Assembly (NCBI RefSeq): GCF_011075055.1
Contig: NC_058147.1
Coordinates: forward strand, 4,278,001-4,342,000
Reading direction: 5' to 3'
Source: Mangifera indica
Lineage: Eukaryota; Streptophyta; Magnoliopsida; Sapindales; Anacardiaceae
DNA length: 64,000 nucleotides
A program made the position numbers and the translations under genes. Shown here in pieces: positions 12,255-23,500 of the stretch. The first letter of the stretch is position 1. Each line of letters opens with the position of its first letter. The notes under the pieces are model-generated. The model searched no databases and was not told the origin of the DNA. It worked only from the letters and a program-made list of their open reading frames with translations.

Positions 12255-14460
12255 TTATGCGCAAGCATCAGTACTCAGCGATGTCAGCTGTTCTGGAGGG
12301 AAGAGAGCCATTGTTCCATATGCTTCTTGCTCTCTGCACATTTGAGAAAAATGCAGAGAACGTAGTATCAATAGTTCATTTCATGGTTAAATGAAGAAAA
12401 CAGATATATTTGCTTTAGACAACCAATCAAAAGCTTTATTTATCTATTTGTTCCAAATATATATGTAATAAATTACATTAGTAGTAGGAGATATAACAGA
12501 AAGAAGCTAAGAGATAAAGCACCAAAAATTTGAAATAAAAAAAAATGTAGTCCTTATTTCTTATTGGCTATAGTTCTCCATTCAGTCTAATAATGTGATG
12601 ATCAAAATGCTGAGTATGAGATAATATCACAAGATCAAGGTTAGAGAAAAAGAAAAAGAAACCAAAACTATTGCAGGGCAAACTGCAAAATGGTAGTTTA
12701 ATGGGAATAGGTTAGCTATGCTATGATAATAGTCCATCATATCTGATAAACTATCTAATATGAGACAAAATGGGGCAATGGAACATAATTTAACAAATAT
12801 AAACCATCCCACCAACAATTCAATGTTAGATTCCGCCATGTAGAAAGAAAAATTATGCATAAGACAAGTTTACTCAGAGAAATATATGTTGAACAAAGAA
12901 TAAATTAAATAATTAATGAAACAATAAGCAATGCATGTTCGTTCTCCTACTAATTGCCCAAATAAATATTAAAAAAGGTAGTACCAAAAGTTAACTAATG
13001 TTGGTTCTTTCAAGGTTGACACTCCAGCACATTGCTCAGTAACAGAACAATCTCAAGGTTCTCTCAGAGAGTAACAGGTTATAGGACCTTACAACTCCAA
13101 AGTTGAGTAATTAAGAACAATATCAATGGGGGAGAGCTAATATCTACTTTTTGGTGGAAGAGGAAAGAGCGCTATGAAAATAGTGCTTCTGTTTAAAATA
13201 AAAGTAACATTTTACTCGAGCAGAATGTATCTTTGTCTTTGGAAATGAAATTTATAGCAACAACATTCAATGCAAAAAGGAAAAGGAAAAATGTGATACA
13301 AAAATCTTAGATTAAAATATGGAGCAGGGTCTTTTCCCCACACCCCACCCTCCTCTCCCACCCACACCACCCCACCGCGCACACCCCCCCCACCCCAACC
13401 CCAAACAATGTTCCTAGGACAATCTAGGGCATGTCAACTTGTAGATTATTTCCACAGTTCAACAACACAATTCCAGGAACTTCAATATTTTTGGAAGTTC
13501 ATATTTTGGATATTATGCGATTCAAATAAACCCACGCTCAAATATATTGTCCACAAATGGTCATTCAAGTTCAGAAAATCTGTCTAGTCCAAACCTTCAT
13601 GCTGGGTAATTTGTGTTCTACCTATTTATGACTACATATCACTGCCAGTGCACAATGTTTCCCTACCAAGCAAATCATAGATGAACAAAGGAAGGCACTT
13701 TCATAATCATTATGTGATATTTAAAGGTAAGTTAATACTATGTATACAGAGAAAATTGCAATTGCAATTCCAATAACTCTACAAGCTGGATCTAACTTTC
13801 AAATGTTTCAGTAATTACCATTTTCACAAACAATAAGCAACACGTTTGTTGACTATATGATGAACCGTCCAAGAGAAATCAGAATTCAGAGCGTGGTTTT
13901 AACATAACAAAGCAGACAAGGGTAAAAAGCTAATGCTCCAACAATCTGATAATCAGAAGACTACAAACAACATAAATAGTGCAGAAATAACTCTTACCAG
14001 CAAAGTAGCTATCGGGGATGTCAACAATAGCACCCAAAATATTTTTGTTTGTATCCTCCACCACGTTATCCTGAACATTCCCATAGCATGGAACCAGCAC
14101 AGCAAAACTATTGTCCACATCATCATCACTCTGAAATCCAGGTCCATGAGGCTCCAACCATCCAATTGAGTAATCTGAATCATCAGACTCAGACACCGAA
14201 ACACATCCACCATCAGATGGCACAAGAACAACATCATATTCCCGGTCAATTTTCCTCTGTTCTCGGCTTTGCCATTTTCTTTTTAACCTCCTAGATGAAG
14301 AGGCCATGTTAGCCCTCCTAACTAAGGGAAACTTCAGATTATCTGACTCCCACAAACCCGAATCTGGAGAAGAATTTAAAGAAGAATCATTTGAGATTCT
14401 AGGCTCCTGATGCTTTCCACTCCATAACCACCATGAAAGATGAGTAAATGCCAAAGCCAT
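12255..14460 (-). CDS. Small acidic plant protein of unknown function
   Basis: Two coding exons, 14460-13998 and 12331-12255, encode 179 aa. I do not recognise a named family. The protein starts MALAFTHLSWWLWSGKHQEP, with a short hydrophobic Trp-rich N-terminus. A basic RRLKRKWQSREQRK patch follows, then an acidic Ser/Asp stretch (SVSESDDSDYSIGWLEPHGPGF), and a conserved-looking end with YGTMALFPPEQLTSL. The upstream open frame has only non-ATG codons before this Met, and an in-frame stop (tga) lies in the 5' UTR exon. That exon ends at a GTAAGT donor at 15497 and joins at 14494, so the first ATG is at 14460. The acceptor chosen for exon 2 (cagag|agcaag) is the one that keeps this frame open to a sensible end. 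The 1.67-kb intron holds a C-rich tract. Confidence 0.65.
13331..13405. repeat. C-rich tract inside an intron
   Basis: About 75 bases dominated by runs of C (cccc, ccccc, cccccccc) with A or T spacers. It lies in the intron of the leftward gene, so the transcribed RNA carries G runs that could form a quadruplex. It is unlike the AT-rich surroundings. Confidence 0.7.
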
Positions 14461-17400
14461 AAAGTTAACCAAAAATGGCCGTTGTTTTGCCAACCTGATT
14501 CAAGAATTAACCAATATACATGGTAAGCAACAGAAACAAATGTAGACAAACAAAATCAATTTAAGGAGGAAATGAGGTGAACAACTAATATGATGTTAAC
14601 CCCTCCTTTTACAGGAGTCACATACAGCAGAAGTTAATACGGATTACATAGCTATACAATACTAGATAAAATAAAATGAAGAGAGAAAAAAAAATTCAAA
14701 ACCTTACAATTCCTTTGCAGTAGTTGAACCAAAAAAACCCATACAATCATCTCAGCAAACTATTAAAACAACTCTTCAGCATAATCAATGTAACTTATTT
14801 TTAGAGAGAAAAATTATCATTCAAAATCAATTTTTTTTCTGGCTACCAAACAGAGAGGTATACTTCGAATTACAACTCATGTTCACCTGTATGTATACTT
14901 ATACAGTGAATTAAGACAACCCCAAGAGTATCTTATCTTATTTGTCTCAAAAAATATTTAGCTTAGTGGAGTGAAAATTTCTAACAAAACAACAAAACGC
15001 GGATTTACCAAAAATAGATCAATCAAAAATTGTAACTAATCAAACAAAATACGAAATTAACCACAATTGAATTAAGCATATTCGAATTCAACTCATTTAT
15101 TAACAACAAACCTTCGAACCCAGAACTCTTCGCTACAAGTACCCATCAAAAAGAAAATCAAAACCCATGTTTTAGTTTCTAATTTCAGTTTTACTTTATA
15201 TCTTCATAATACATGATAAATCAAACAATAAATTAATCACACATTTAAAATGACAAAGAAAGTTGAAGTTTTTTCATATTTCTTCGTTGACAAAAACGCT
15301 TCTTAAAACCAATTAACCGCCTTTGAAAAGTCACAACAGAAGGAGGAAATACCAAAAAGAAAGCTTGCCTTGTAGCTTAAACTTGGAATGTTAAACGAAG
15401 ATTCAAAGCACACCCAACAACAAATTACAATCCCAGAACCAAAAACAAAAAGAAAATTTCACTTGGACAAAGTCCGTTGCAAACCCAAAAACTTACAAGA
15501 TTAATCACTGTAATTGAATCAAAGGATATCTCTCTCTCTCTTCACTTGGAAGAACAAGAGATAGAATCCTGTTAAAAAACTGATGTTGGAGAAGAGTGAA
15601 AGAAACTAAACAAATAACATATTGTTTTTAATCCTCTACACTCAAATCCATGTAGTTTCGTAACACACCACAACAAAATTGGGGTAAATGTGGCATTTAA
15701 GCAAAAATTTTGAGGATAGTTTTGTAAGTAAAATTGTGTGGTGCTGGAAGCGGGTGCAGGTGAATAAAACTGATCTGTGGACTAAGAATGCCAGGTCAGA
15801 TTTGAGGTGCCCGCGGTGTCTGTGATGACGTGGCGCCGGGATTGACCATAGATTTGCGTGTTAAACTTGTCCAAGCAACTTGACGCGACACAATAAAACC
15901 CATTGCCACTACTTCGGAGTAGGTATTTTTTATCAGATGGATTTGTATTTAAATTGAGCTAAATTTAAATAATAATATTTATAATAATTTACTTTAAAAT
16001 ATTATTAAATTATTAAAATCCCAAAGCTGTGTCGTTTTGGTTGCTATCCTGTAAGATTTGTCTTCCAAGGGCTTGATGTTGTGTTGCCGTCCTTGGAGAA
16101 AACACGGGGCTGATATATAAGTTTTTTTATTTACAAAAAATAATAATTTTATGACGCAAGAAAATGACAAATGGCAGGCTCTGATTCATCCACCTAATCT
16201 TATCACTTACAGAATTAGCCATATGTAGAGGCCATTTGAAGAGGTGAGTTGGCAGATGCCATATAAATTTTTACGTGACAAGGACCATACAGGATGGATT
16301 TTAATGTAACACACAAACTTTGCACATATGAATAATTATTTGTGGTGGGTTTAGATAAAAGCAGCTCGTTTCCTAAAATATATAAATATAAGAATGACTG
16401 AGACCCAGTCAACAACCAGACTCAATTATTGGTTCTGTTGCGACAGGCACACGTCAGCTTCCCATCCCATGCAAGAGTCATGTCATCCATGTTAATTTAT
16501 ACAACAGTTAGGTTATACACAGCCTACTTGAATGCAGTTTGAAAATTTTTTTAAATTTAATTAAAAAATAATTTAATTTAATTTAGATTATAATCAGAAT
16601 AATTATTATTTTTTAAATATATATTATTTAATAAAATTACTTATTAAAAATATTTCATATATAATTTTATATATATATTACGGTTTACTGTTTAATTTGA
16701 TTTGAAAATCATCTAAACTAAAACTATTTTTTAAAAATTTATTAATTCAAATCAAACTATTTTACAAATCAAATCAAATAAAATTGTAATTTTTAAATAG
16801 TTTAATTTGATTTTATAGTTTAAACCGAATTATACATACGCTGATAACAATGATAAAAATTCAATTTTTCCTATGAATGAAGTTTCTTAGATGTGGAAGT
16901 TTAAATGAGAAAACATTGAAGAGGTGAGGAAAGTGTTTAGAATTTGCCTGGAAAACGCGTGGCAATAAAAAAAAGGAAATAGAGGAATCCCGGTAGAAAC
17001 AGGCAAGCAATTGCAATGACGATGGCAAATGCATGCATTTAAACTGTATATAAATTTGAAGTCAATTAAGTCAGGCGGTGGCTTTGCCTTAAAGCAATGC
17101 ATACAAAAATCTAATGAGTACTACGCATTTGGTTTGGTTAATGGCTTCAAAGGGTTTGTCTTGTCTTTGCCTATCTTATTGGACCTTCTTGTTATACATT
17201 TATTCTCCATTCTCATTTTCTTCTCATCTATTTATTTGGTATTAAATAGCAAATGTATTGGTTTTTGGTTCGATGAGTCTTGTTTTCCCTTTGATCTCGT
17301 CTTGAGCCCTCTTTTTGTAGGTCATGGATAGGATCTCAAGAGGAGTGGCCTTTGGGCGTTATTTCTAGCCTTTGCCTTTGTTAGTTTCATATTGTTCTGT

Positions 17401-18953
17401 ATTTTGGTAAAACGAGCTTAAGTTGCGATTGAATGTCTTCTTTAGGTCTACATGTTTTTTCCTTACTAAATACTGAAAATTAATTACTTTTATGTTTATT
17501 TGAAGAATGCAATAATTTAACTTTTTTTAATTAATTAAAAAATAATAAATATTGAATAATATCAATAAAGTTTTACCAAGGTAAAAAGATATTAAAACGT
17601 ACACTTTCACTGAACTAATAGCTATAAATTTCGATTATCATGCTTACAAGGTAATTACTACTCTTATGTCAACAAGATTTTCTAATATAATTAATACCCT
17701 CAAAGAAATATCAAACTTACTTTCACTTATTAATCCATTATTTCGATAACACTCTTTGAAAAATCGTGTATTGGTAAAGTATGAGAGAAATATTAAATAT
17801 ATATAGATATTTTATATTATTTTAAAATAATAAAAGTATATTGATTTAATAGATATTGGGTGTCTGAGTTGTCAAAACAGATTTTTGATTACCAAGCATA
17901 GAAGTAAAATTGTGACAAATATTGTATTTAAAATGAACAATATGTTAATAATGGAATGAGTTATTGTACCAAAATGTTACAATTTCTATGTGGATTTAGA
18001 TAGACAAAAGTACATAAAGTTGAACACAATGTCTCTAGTTGTTCTTCGTCAAACAACCCTTCAAACAATGAATGATCATTCAAACGTGAAGTGTTCTCCC
18101 ATTACTCATGTTCTATCGATAGAGATATTATGACATCAAGCGATGGTAATGACTCAATCAAAAGCTCCATAATACAACAAAATCAATTTGTCATGCTTTT
18201 CCATAGAATCGAAACCAATACAATAGTTATGTCCTCAATGCAACAATATTTGTTTGTTATCTACTCCCATTGAGTTGAAACTAAAACAACAATTATATCC
18301 TTCTGAGAATATATTTAATAAACTCAGTCATAAAAACTCTAAACCCTAAATAGAAACAATCAAAGGTATTAACTAACTTACAACAAACTCTTTGAACAAT
18401 ATATCTATCTCAAAATGTGAAATATGATTGGTTAACTTCTATTTTACTAAATTCAACTCCATCCAACCTTTTAGGTTGTCCATCGCCCGTATATCTAAAT
18501 CCGCGTACATAAAGTCAAGAATACTCGGTCAATGAAAAGAATAAATTTAATTAAAAATTATAATTAATAATGGACATAAGTGATGTCACAGTCATATACC
18601 ACACCGAATCACCCCGATGGCATTCATTCAATCATAGAAGGTTATGAGCAAATTGAATGATGTCAAAATCAATAGCAGTTTGATTGTTTGCACTTTGCAC
18701 CCAATAATGCAACTTGAAGGGCCACTAGCTTGACCATGTCATCATCATTATGCCTCCATACCATAGACTTGAATGTCTCAATCAAGTTACAATGTCAATA
18801 TCTACCTACTCAAAAAATATACCTTGTACAATGAAACCCAGTACCCTGTAGGGTTGGGAAATGGAATGTGGTTGAATCTCAGTTAGATTTTATTACTGGA
18901 AATGCAAAAGAAACTCAGTTAAAATTTTGAAAAAATCAGACAATGGACTACAA

Positions 18954-18995
<42 letters not shown>

Positions 18996-19712
18996 CATTT
19001 TTGTCAATCTAGCATCTTCCATCTATGTTAGTTTAATCTTTAAATTATTGAACAATTTTTAAAAAATAGTGTTATGTATATAATTTTATAAATAAATAAT
19101 AACATGTTATTACATGATTAAACAGTTAAAAATTAAAAATAAAATAATATTTAATCACATAGTGATACATTATTATTTGTATATAAAAGTTGTGCACATA
19201 GTGTTATTCAATTTTAAAACCCTACTAAATAAGTTATTTTAATTAATTAACTTTAGGGTTTTATATAAGATTCAATGTTAAAACAAAAATATAATATAAA
19301 ATTAATAAAATTTTGTATACTTATTTTAAGTATACAAATATGCATACATGTTATTATGTAATTAAATGATTTTGAATTAAAAGTAAAATAATATTCAATC
19401 ACGTAATGATATATATAAATATATACTTATTTTAAATATATAAATAAGTATATATAAATAAGTATAAATAATATTACTCAAATAAAATATGAAAGCATAT
19501 AGAAAGTATAATATTTATCTAATAATTTTAATAAAATTAAATTTATCAAAACAAAAAATAATTGATCTTGGCCTACAAAGCCCAAGCCTTCCTCTGCTTT
19601 AAAAAGGAGAAAAACAAATGACACTATTCTTTGGCACTGCATACGATCTGGCCCGAATCGGGAAAAAAACTAGCAAACCACTGCATTCTTTGTAGCCGTC
19701 TCCGGCGTGTAG
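14461..19712. other. AT-rich spacer with repeats
   Basis: 14461-15600 holds the 5' UTR, a 5' UTR intron and the promoter of the small acidic-protein gene, including a CT microsatellite near 15531-15541. From 15600 to 19590 I find no gene. The sequence is very AT-rich, with a TA microsatellite at about 18957-18987 and copies of a short AT-rich foldback repeat at about 19066-19210 and 19310-19480. The open frame at 17029-17331 has low-complexity hydrophobic content and no recognisable domain. About 19590-19712 looks like the 5' leader of the ASL fragment that follows. Confidence 0.5.
19066..19480. repeat. Two adjacent copies of an AT-rich foldback repeat
   Basis: Both copies share the layout acatgttatta(c/t)(a)t...attaaa...aaaataatatt(c/t)aatcac followed by a second tgatac/tgatat block. 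Related sequence is seen at about 38153-38330, 40029-40165, 41609-41830 and 53814-53950. There is no coding capacity. It is probably a MITE-like family; exact ends cannot be set by eye. Confidence 0.5.
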
Positions 19713-19985
19713 ATGGAGCCTCTTGTCTCTGCTTCTTCACAAACCCAACTCTTGTCTTCACCATCAGTTAATTTACTTAACCAAATTATGCTAAAAGTAG
19801 GAGTCTCACTCGCTTTCACAAACAGAGGCAAGCCAAAACAGAAGCTTTTATTGTGCAATATGAGTGCAGTGCGTCCAAGGAGGACAAGTTATGGGGTGGA
19901 AGATTTGAAGAGAGCGTAACCAATGCTGTTGAGAAGTTCACCGAGTCCATCTCTTTTGTTTTGCTCATGCTAGTAAAAAAACTTT
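19713..19985 (+). pseudogene. ASL: Argininosuccinate lyase 5' fragment (broken)
   Basis: An ATG-initiated Ser/Leu-rich presequence (MEPLVSASSQTQLLSSPSV...) resembles the plastid transit peptide of plant argininosuccinate lyase. The mature N-terminal motif KEDKLWGGRFEESVTNAVEK follows from about 19877, but in a different frame from the presequence, so a small indel separates them. After FTESISF (ends 19957) about 13 codons expected for the family are missing and the trace resumes in a third frame as AHASK (about 19963-19977), then dissolves into AT-rich sequence. With two frame breaks and none of the catalytic core, this is a duplicated dead fragment. An intact ASL converts argininosuccinate to arginine and fumarate in plastids. 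Confidence 0.75.
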
Positions 19986-20527
19986 TTATATCTCAGCTAC
20001 TAAAAGAACTTATATTTCGTCAATGTCAAATGTTTTGCTCGGGCTGGGTTGTGGCTTGGAAGGAATTTAAGGCTATTTAGTTTGAATAATGTTTTATTAT
20101 CAAAATAAAATAATTTCTTTTAAAGATAAATTATTTAAAATATTATTTAGTATAAATAATCATTATATTTAATAAAATTTAGTATGAGTATACGTTTATG
20201 ACAAATGGAACTTTCAGGTGAAACTTTCTCCGTCAATTGAAGGGCAATTTCAAACATACTCATTTGACACAAACACATTTTACGTCTGTCAAGATTTAAT
20301 AAGAGATATCAGTTGGGTTCTCCAGAAATTTTAGCAGAGGAAGGTGGCGGTATACATCTCAAAAACTGCAGGGATTTTGGCTTCACAGAACAAGAATAAC
20401 TAACCATCCAACAGTCTCGCCAGACTCCATGGTAGCCGTCCCCTCCAGTACACCAAATTCATCCAGAATGCTTCCTTCATTGATTCTTAGATATCACAGG
20501 CACATGATTCTCATAAGTTCATAGGGC
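19986..20527. other. Spacer and 3' UTR of the motorless kinesin paralogue
   Basis: AT-rich sequence just after the ASL fragment, then about 300 bases that are probably 3' UTR of the leftward gene ending at 20528. No further gene seen. Confidence 0.4.
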
Positions 20528-23500
20528 CTACACAATTTTCCCCGCCTTTCTTTGACTCTCAGTGTTTTCTGAAAGTGAACAAGGCATATCTGCGCTATCA
20601 GGTTCTATTACTGGTTTTTTACCCTTCTTTCTCTGTACAGATTTTCGAGAAATTGGTTTTATCTGCAGGAATTTAAATTAACTGTTAAACGAGCAATGAA
20701 TAATTGTTGCATTGAATTTCAAGGCATTGGAAGTGCCCAACTTTGCAACATTAATTGCGTGGAGAGGAAAAAACTAAAATGAGTTTGAAGCAGTACCGGA
20801 ATGTTCCCAATCTCTTTTAGAGCCTGCTTTTTTGGGCCACAATCATCTTTCATCTCTGAAGGTTTCTCAATAAGGGTATTCTGAAACAGCATTGCATCTT
20901 GAGAAGCCAAAACACTGCTCTTCTCAATTTCGTTTATCACTGCTCCTCTATTGCTGCACTTGGAGGCTGCACAGCCACAAGAAGTTCCACAACTGCCTCC
21001 AGCAGCACGGCATCCACATTTGGAGGTCTTGCATAAAGATTTTTTGCTACAGGAGCAGCACACTCCTGACACTGGTTTTGGAGCTATAACACCCTCAGAA
21101 GACTCCAAATGAGATGTGTCCGTGTCCAATATATCAATACCACTTCCAGTGGAAGCGGAAGACTGTACCTGATTGTCCCAGATAACATAATTGAAAAAAG
21201 TTAAGTATTTTTATATATGAGTCTCTAGCAGATTTGTGCTATTCAGGCTCCAGACAGAAAAGCATATTGTTTTCTCAACATCAAGACTGTTAGAGCCAAG
21301 GATTTAGGCGACTCACAGGAGCAGAGAATAGGGAGCACAGGTAGCCACAAGGGCATTTATGAAAGCATGGACAATGTTGGGCTGTTCTAAAAACATAGGA
21401 ATGTAGGCACTCATGAAAACACGGTAACATAGAAAGAATGAGAGTGGCACCGAGGAAGGAGAGAAGTAAGAAAACGTGGAACATGGCAAAAGCATACATA
21501 GACAGTTATGAAATGAACAAGCATAAAAGATTGAGGAAGGAGAGAAGGGGGAGGAAACTGAGTTTCGTTTGGACAGTCTTCGGCTGATTGAGGGAGAGAG
21601 TTGGCCTCTCAAAAGTCAGCCGAAGAGGAAAGAATATAGCCTCTCAAATGCTAAACAAGAGCAGGGTAGGTCCCTTTCTGTATTCTTTTTTGGGTATTCT
21701 GCATTTTTGCTTTTATATTTCTGTTGGTTGGTTTTATTTATGTGTTGGCTTATTGTGTGGATTCCATTGGTTTTTGGCTTAATATTGGCTGGGTCCTTAA
21801 CAAAGACACAACAGAACAACCAAATGAACCAACCTGAGACTTCTGATGAATTACTTCTGCCTTCGGTGTAGACAATTGGCTAACTAAACTACTCAGTCTA
21901 GCTACTTCTTCTTTAAGGTCTTGTAACTCTGAGTCCTTCACTCTGAGTTCATCTTCATTCTCCTCCAACAGGCACCTAAAAGAAGCAAAAACATCAAATT
22001 TGGTTTTCAAGCATTGGCGACCACATTATACTGTGAACAAGTAGCAGTCCTAATTTCAGGAAAAATCTGCAGCAAAACTCACCTAGAATTTTCATCCTTC
22101 AGTGTCTCTGCTTCTAACTTGAGTTTCTCAATTACCTCAGCCATCCTAACCAAAATTGATATTCAAATTTGAAATGAACAAGCATAAAGTATTTTGAAGC
22201 CAAAATTTTGATGGATTCAACATAGATTAACCTTCATATTTAAAGTTCATGCAAAGAATTCATAACTACCATGATAAGTGCATCCAACATTGATTATGCG
22301 CACATGTATGGGATATTTCTTTCAGCTAAATCTGCCTTAAACAAGAAAAGTAGGCAAACATATTTATAGGAATGAAGGGCATCCAATATCCTATTGGACA
22401 TTCTTATGCACGTGAAATATGGATATTCAGGCATACTTAAGTTTATGTGACTTCAAAGCCACAAATTTTACATTTCTGAACAGATAAATTTCAGAAACAT
22501 AATCACACTATATTGGCACTAGCAAATTCTTTTTCAAAAGATTTACATAATTGTCTTTTGAATTCTAAAAATATTAAAGGAAAACTATTCAGCAAAAATT
22601 ATATCCGTGTAATGTTTAGTATCCATGTAACCCTTGAGAAAAGAAACCGGTTATGGGGTCAGAGTAGAAAGACTACACACACAAATTCTTGTTGGAAAAA
22701 CTGGAACAGGTACCAGGCAGTAAATGCTGGTTGATTCTTGATATTTGAGAAAGAACATGCCTGAGTCAAAGATTGTAAACAAAAATGAAAAAAGAGCAAC
22801 GTCTGCCATGAATACTACTAGAATAAAAAGTATTTTATGGCATGTACCACTCTCGGTAATCAAAAAAATCTCTCTGAAACTGCTGTTGAAGAGAAATCAC
22901 TCAAAAATCTAATGGAGTTTATCACTATCTCCAATGAATGTAATAATAATAAGAAACTGAAAGGGAGATTAATTCAATAAGTCAAGATTAAAGCCATTTC
23001 ATGGCACAGAAGGAAAATTTGAAGGCTGATGACTCAAGCTTCAGCAGTGTCGCCAAGCGAACCAAACAAATAAAGAATTAGGATGATTCAATATATACAA
23101 GAATAACTAGGACTCACTCTCCCATTTCACGGTGATTTAAAAATACAAAAGAACAACAAGTACTCACTCTTCCATTTCTTGTTCATATTGAGAACACACT
23201 TCCTGAATTTGTACTGTCACATCAAGCTCTTGGTCAATACTCTGCAACAGTGCATCCCATTACAGAAATAAATGTAGAAACCATCAGAATTACCTTATCT
23301 ATAAATAAAATTGAAAGCATTTTATGATAGTTTCTATCCTAAAGATTTGGAACACAATCACCTTCCCCAAAACAAACAGTAATAATTTCTTTAAAAAAAA
23401 GATTAAATTTTAGTGAAAATGTAAAAGAAAGAACGTTGATTTTTCAATTTTAAGAAAATTGCACAGTATTATATAAGATTATTTCAAATGGTTACAATAC

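Noticed and set aside
17029..17331. 100-codon open frame on the plus strand
   Set aside because: Hydrophobic low-complexity product with no domain or recognised homologue and no splice context; likely chance in AT-rich DNA.
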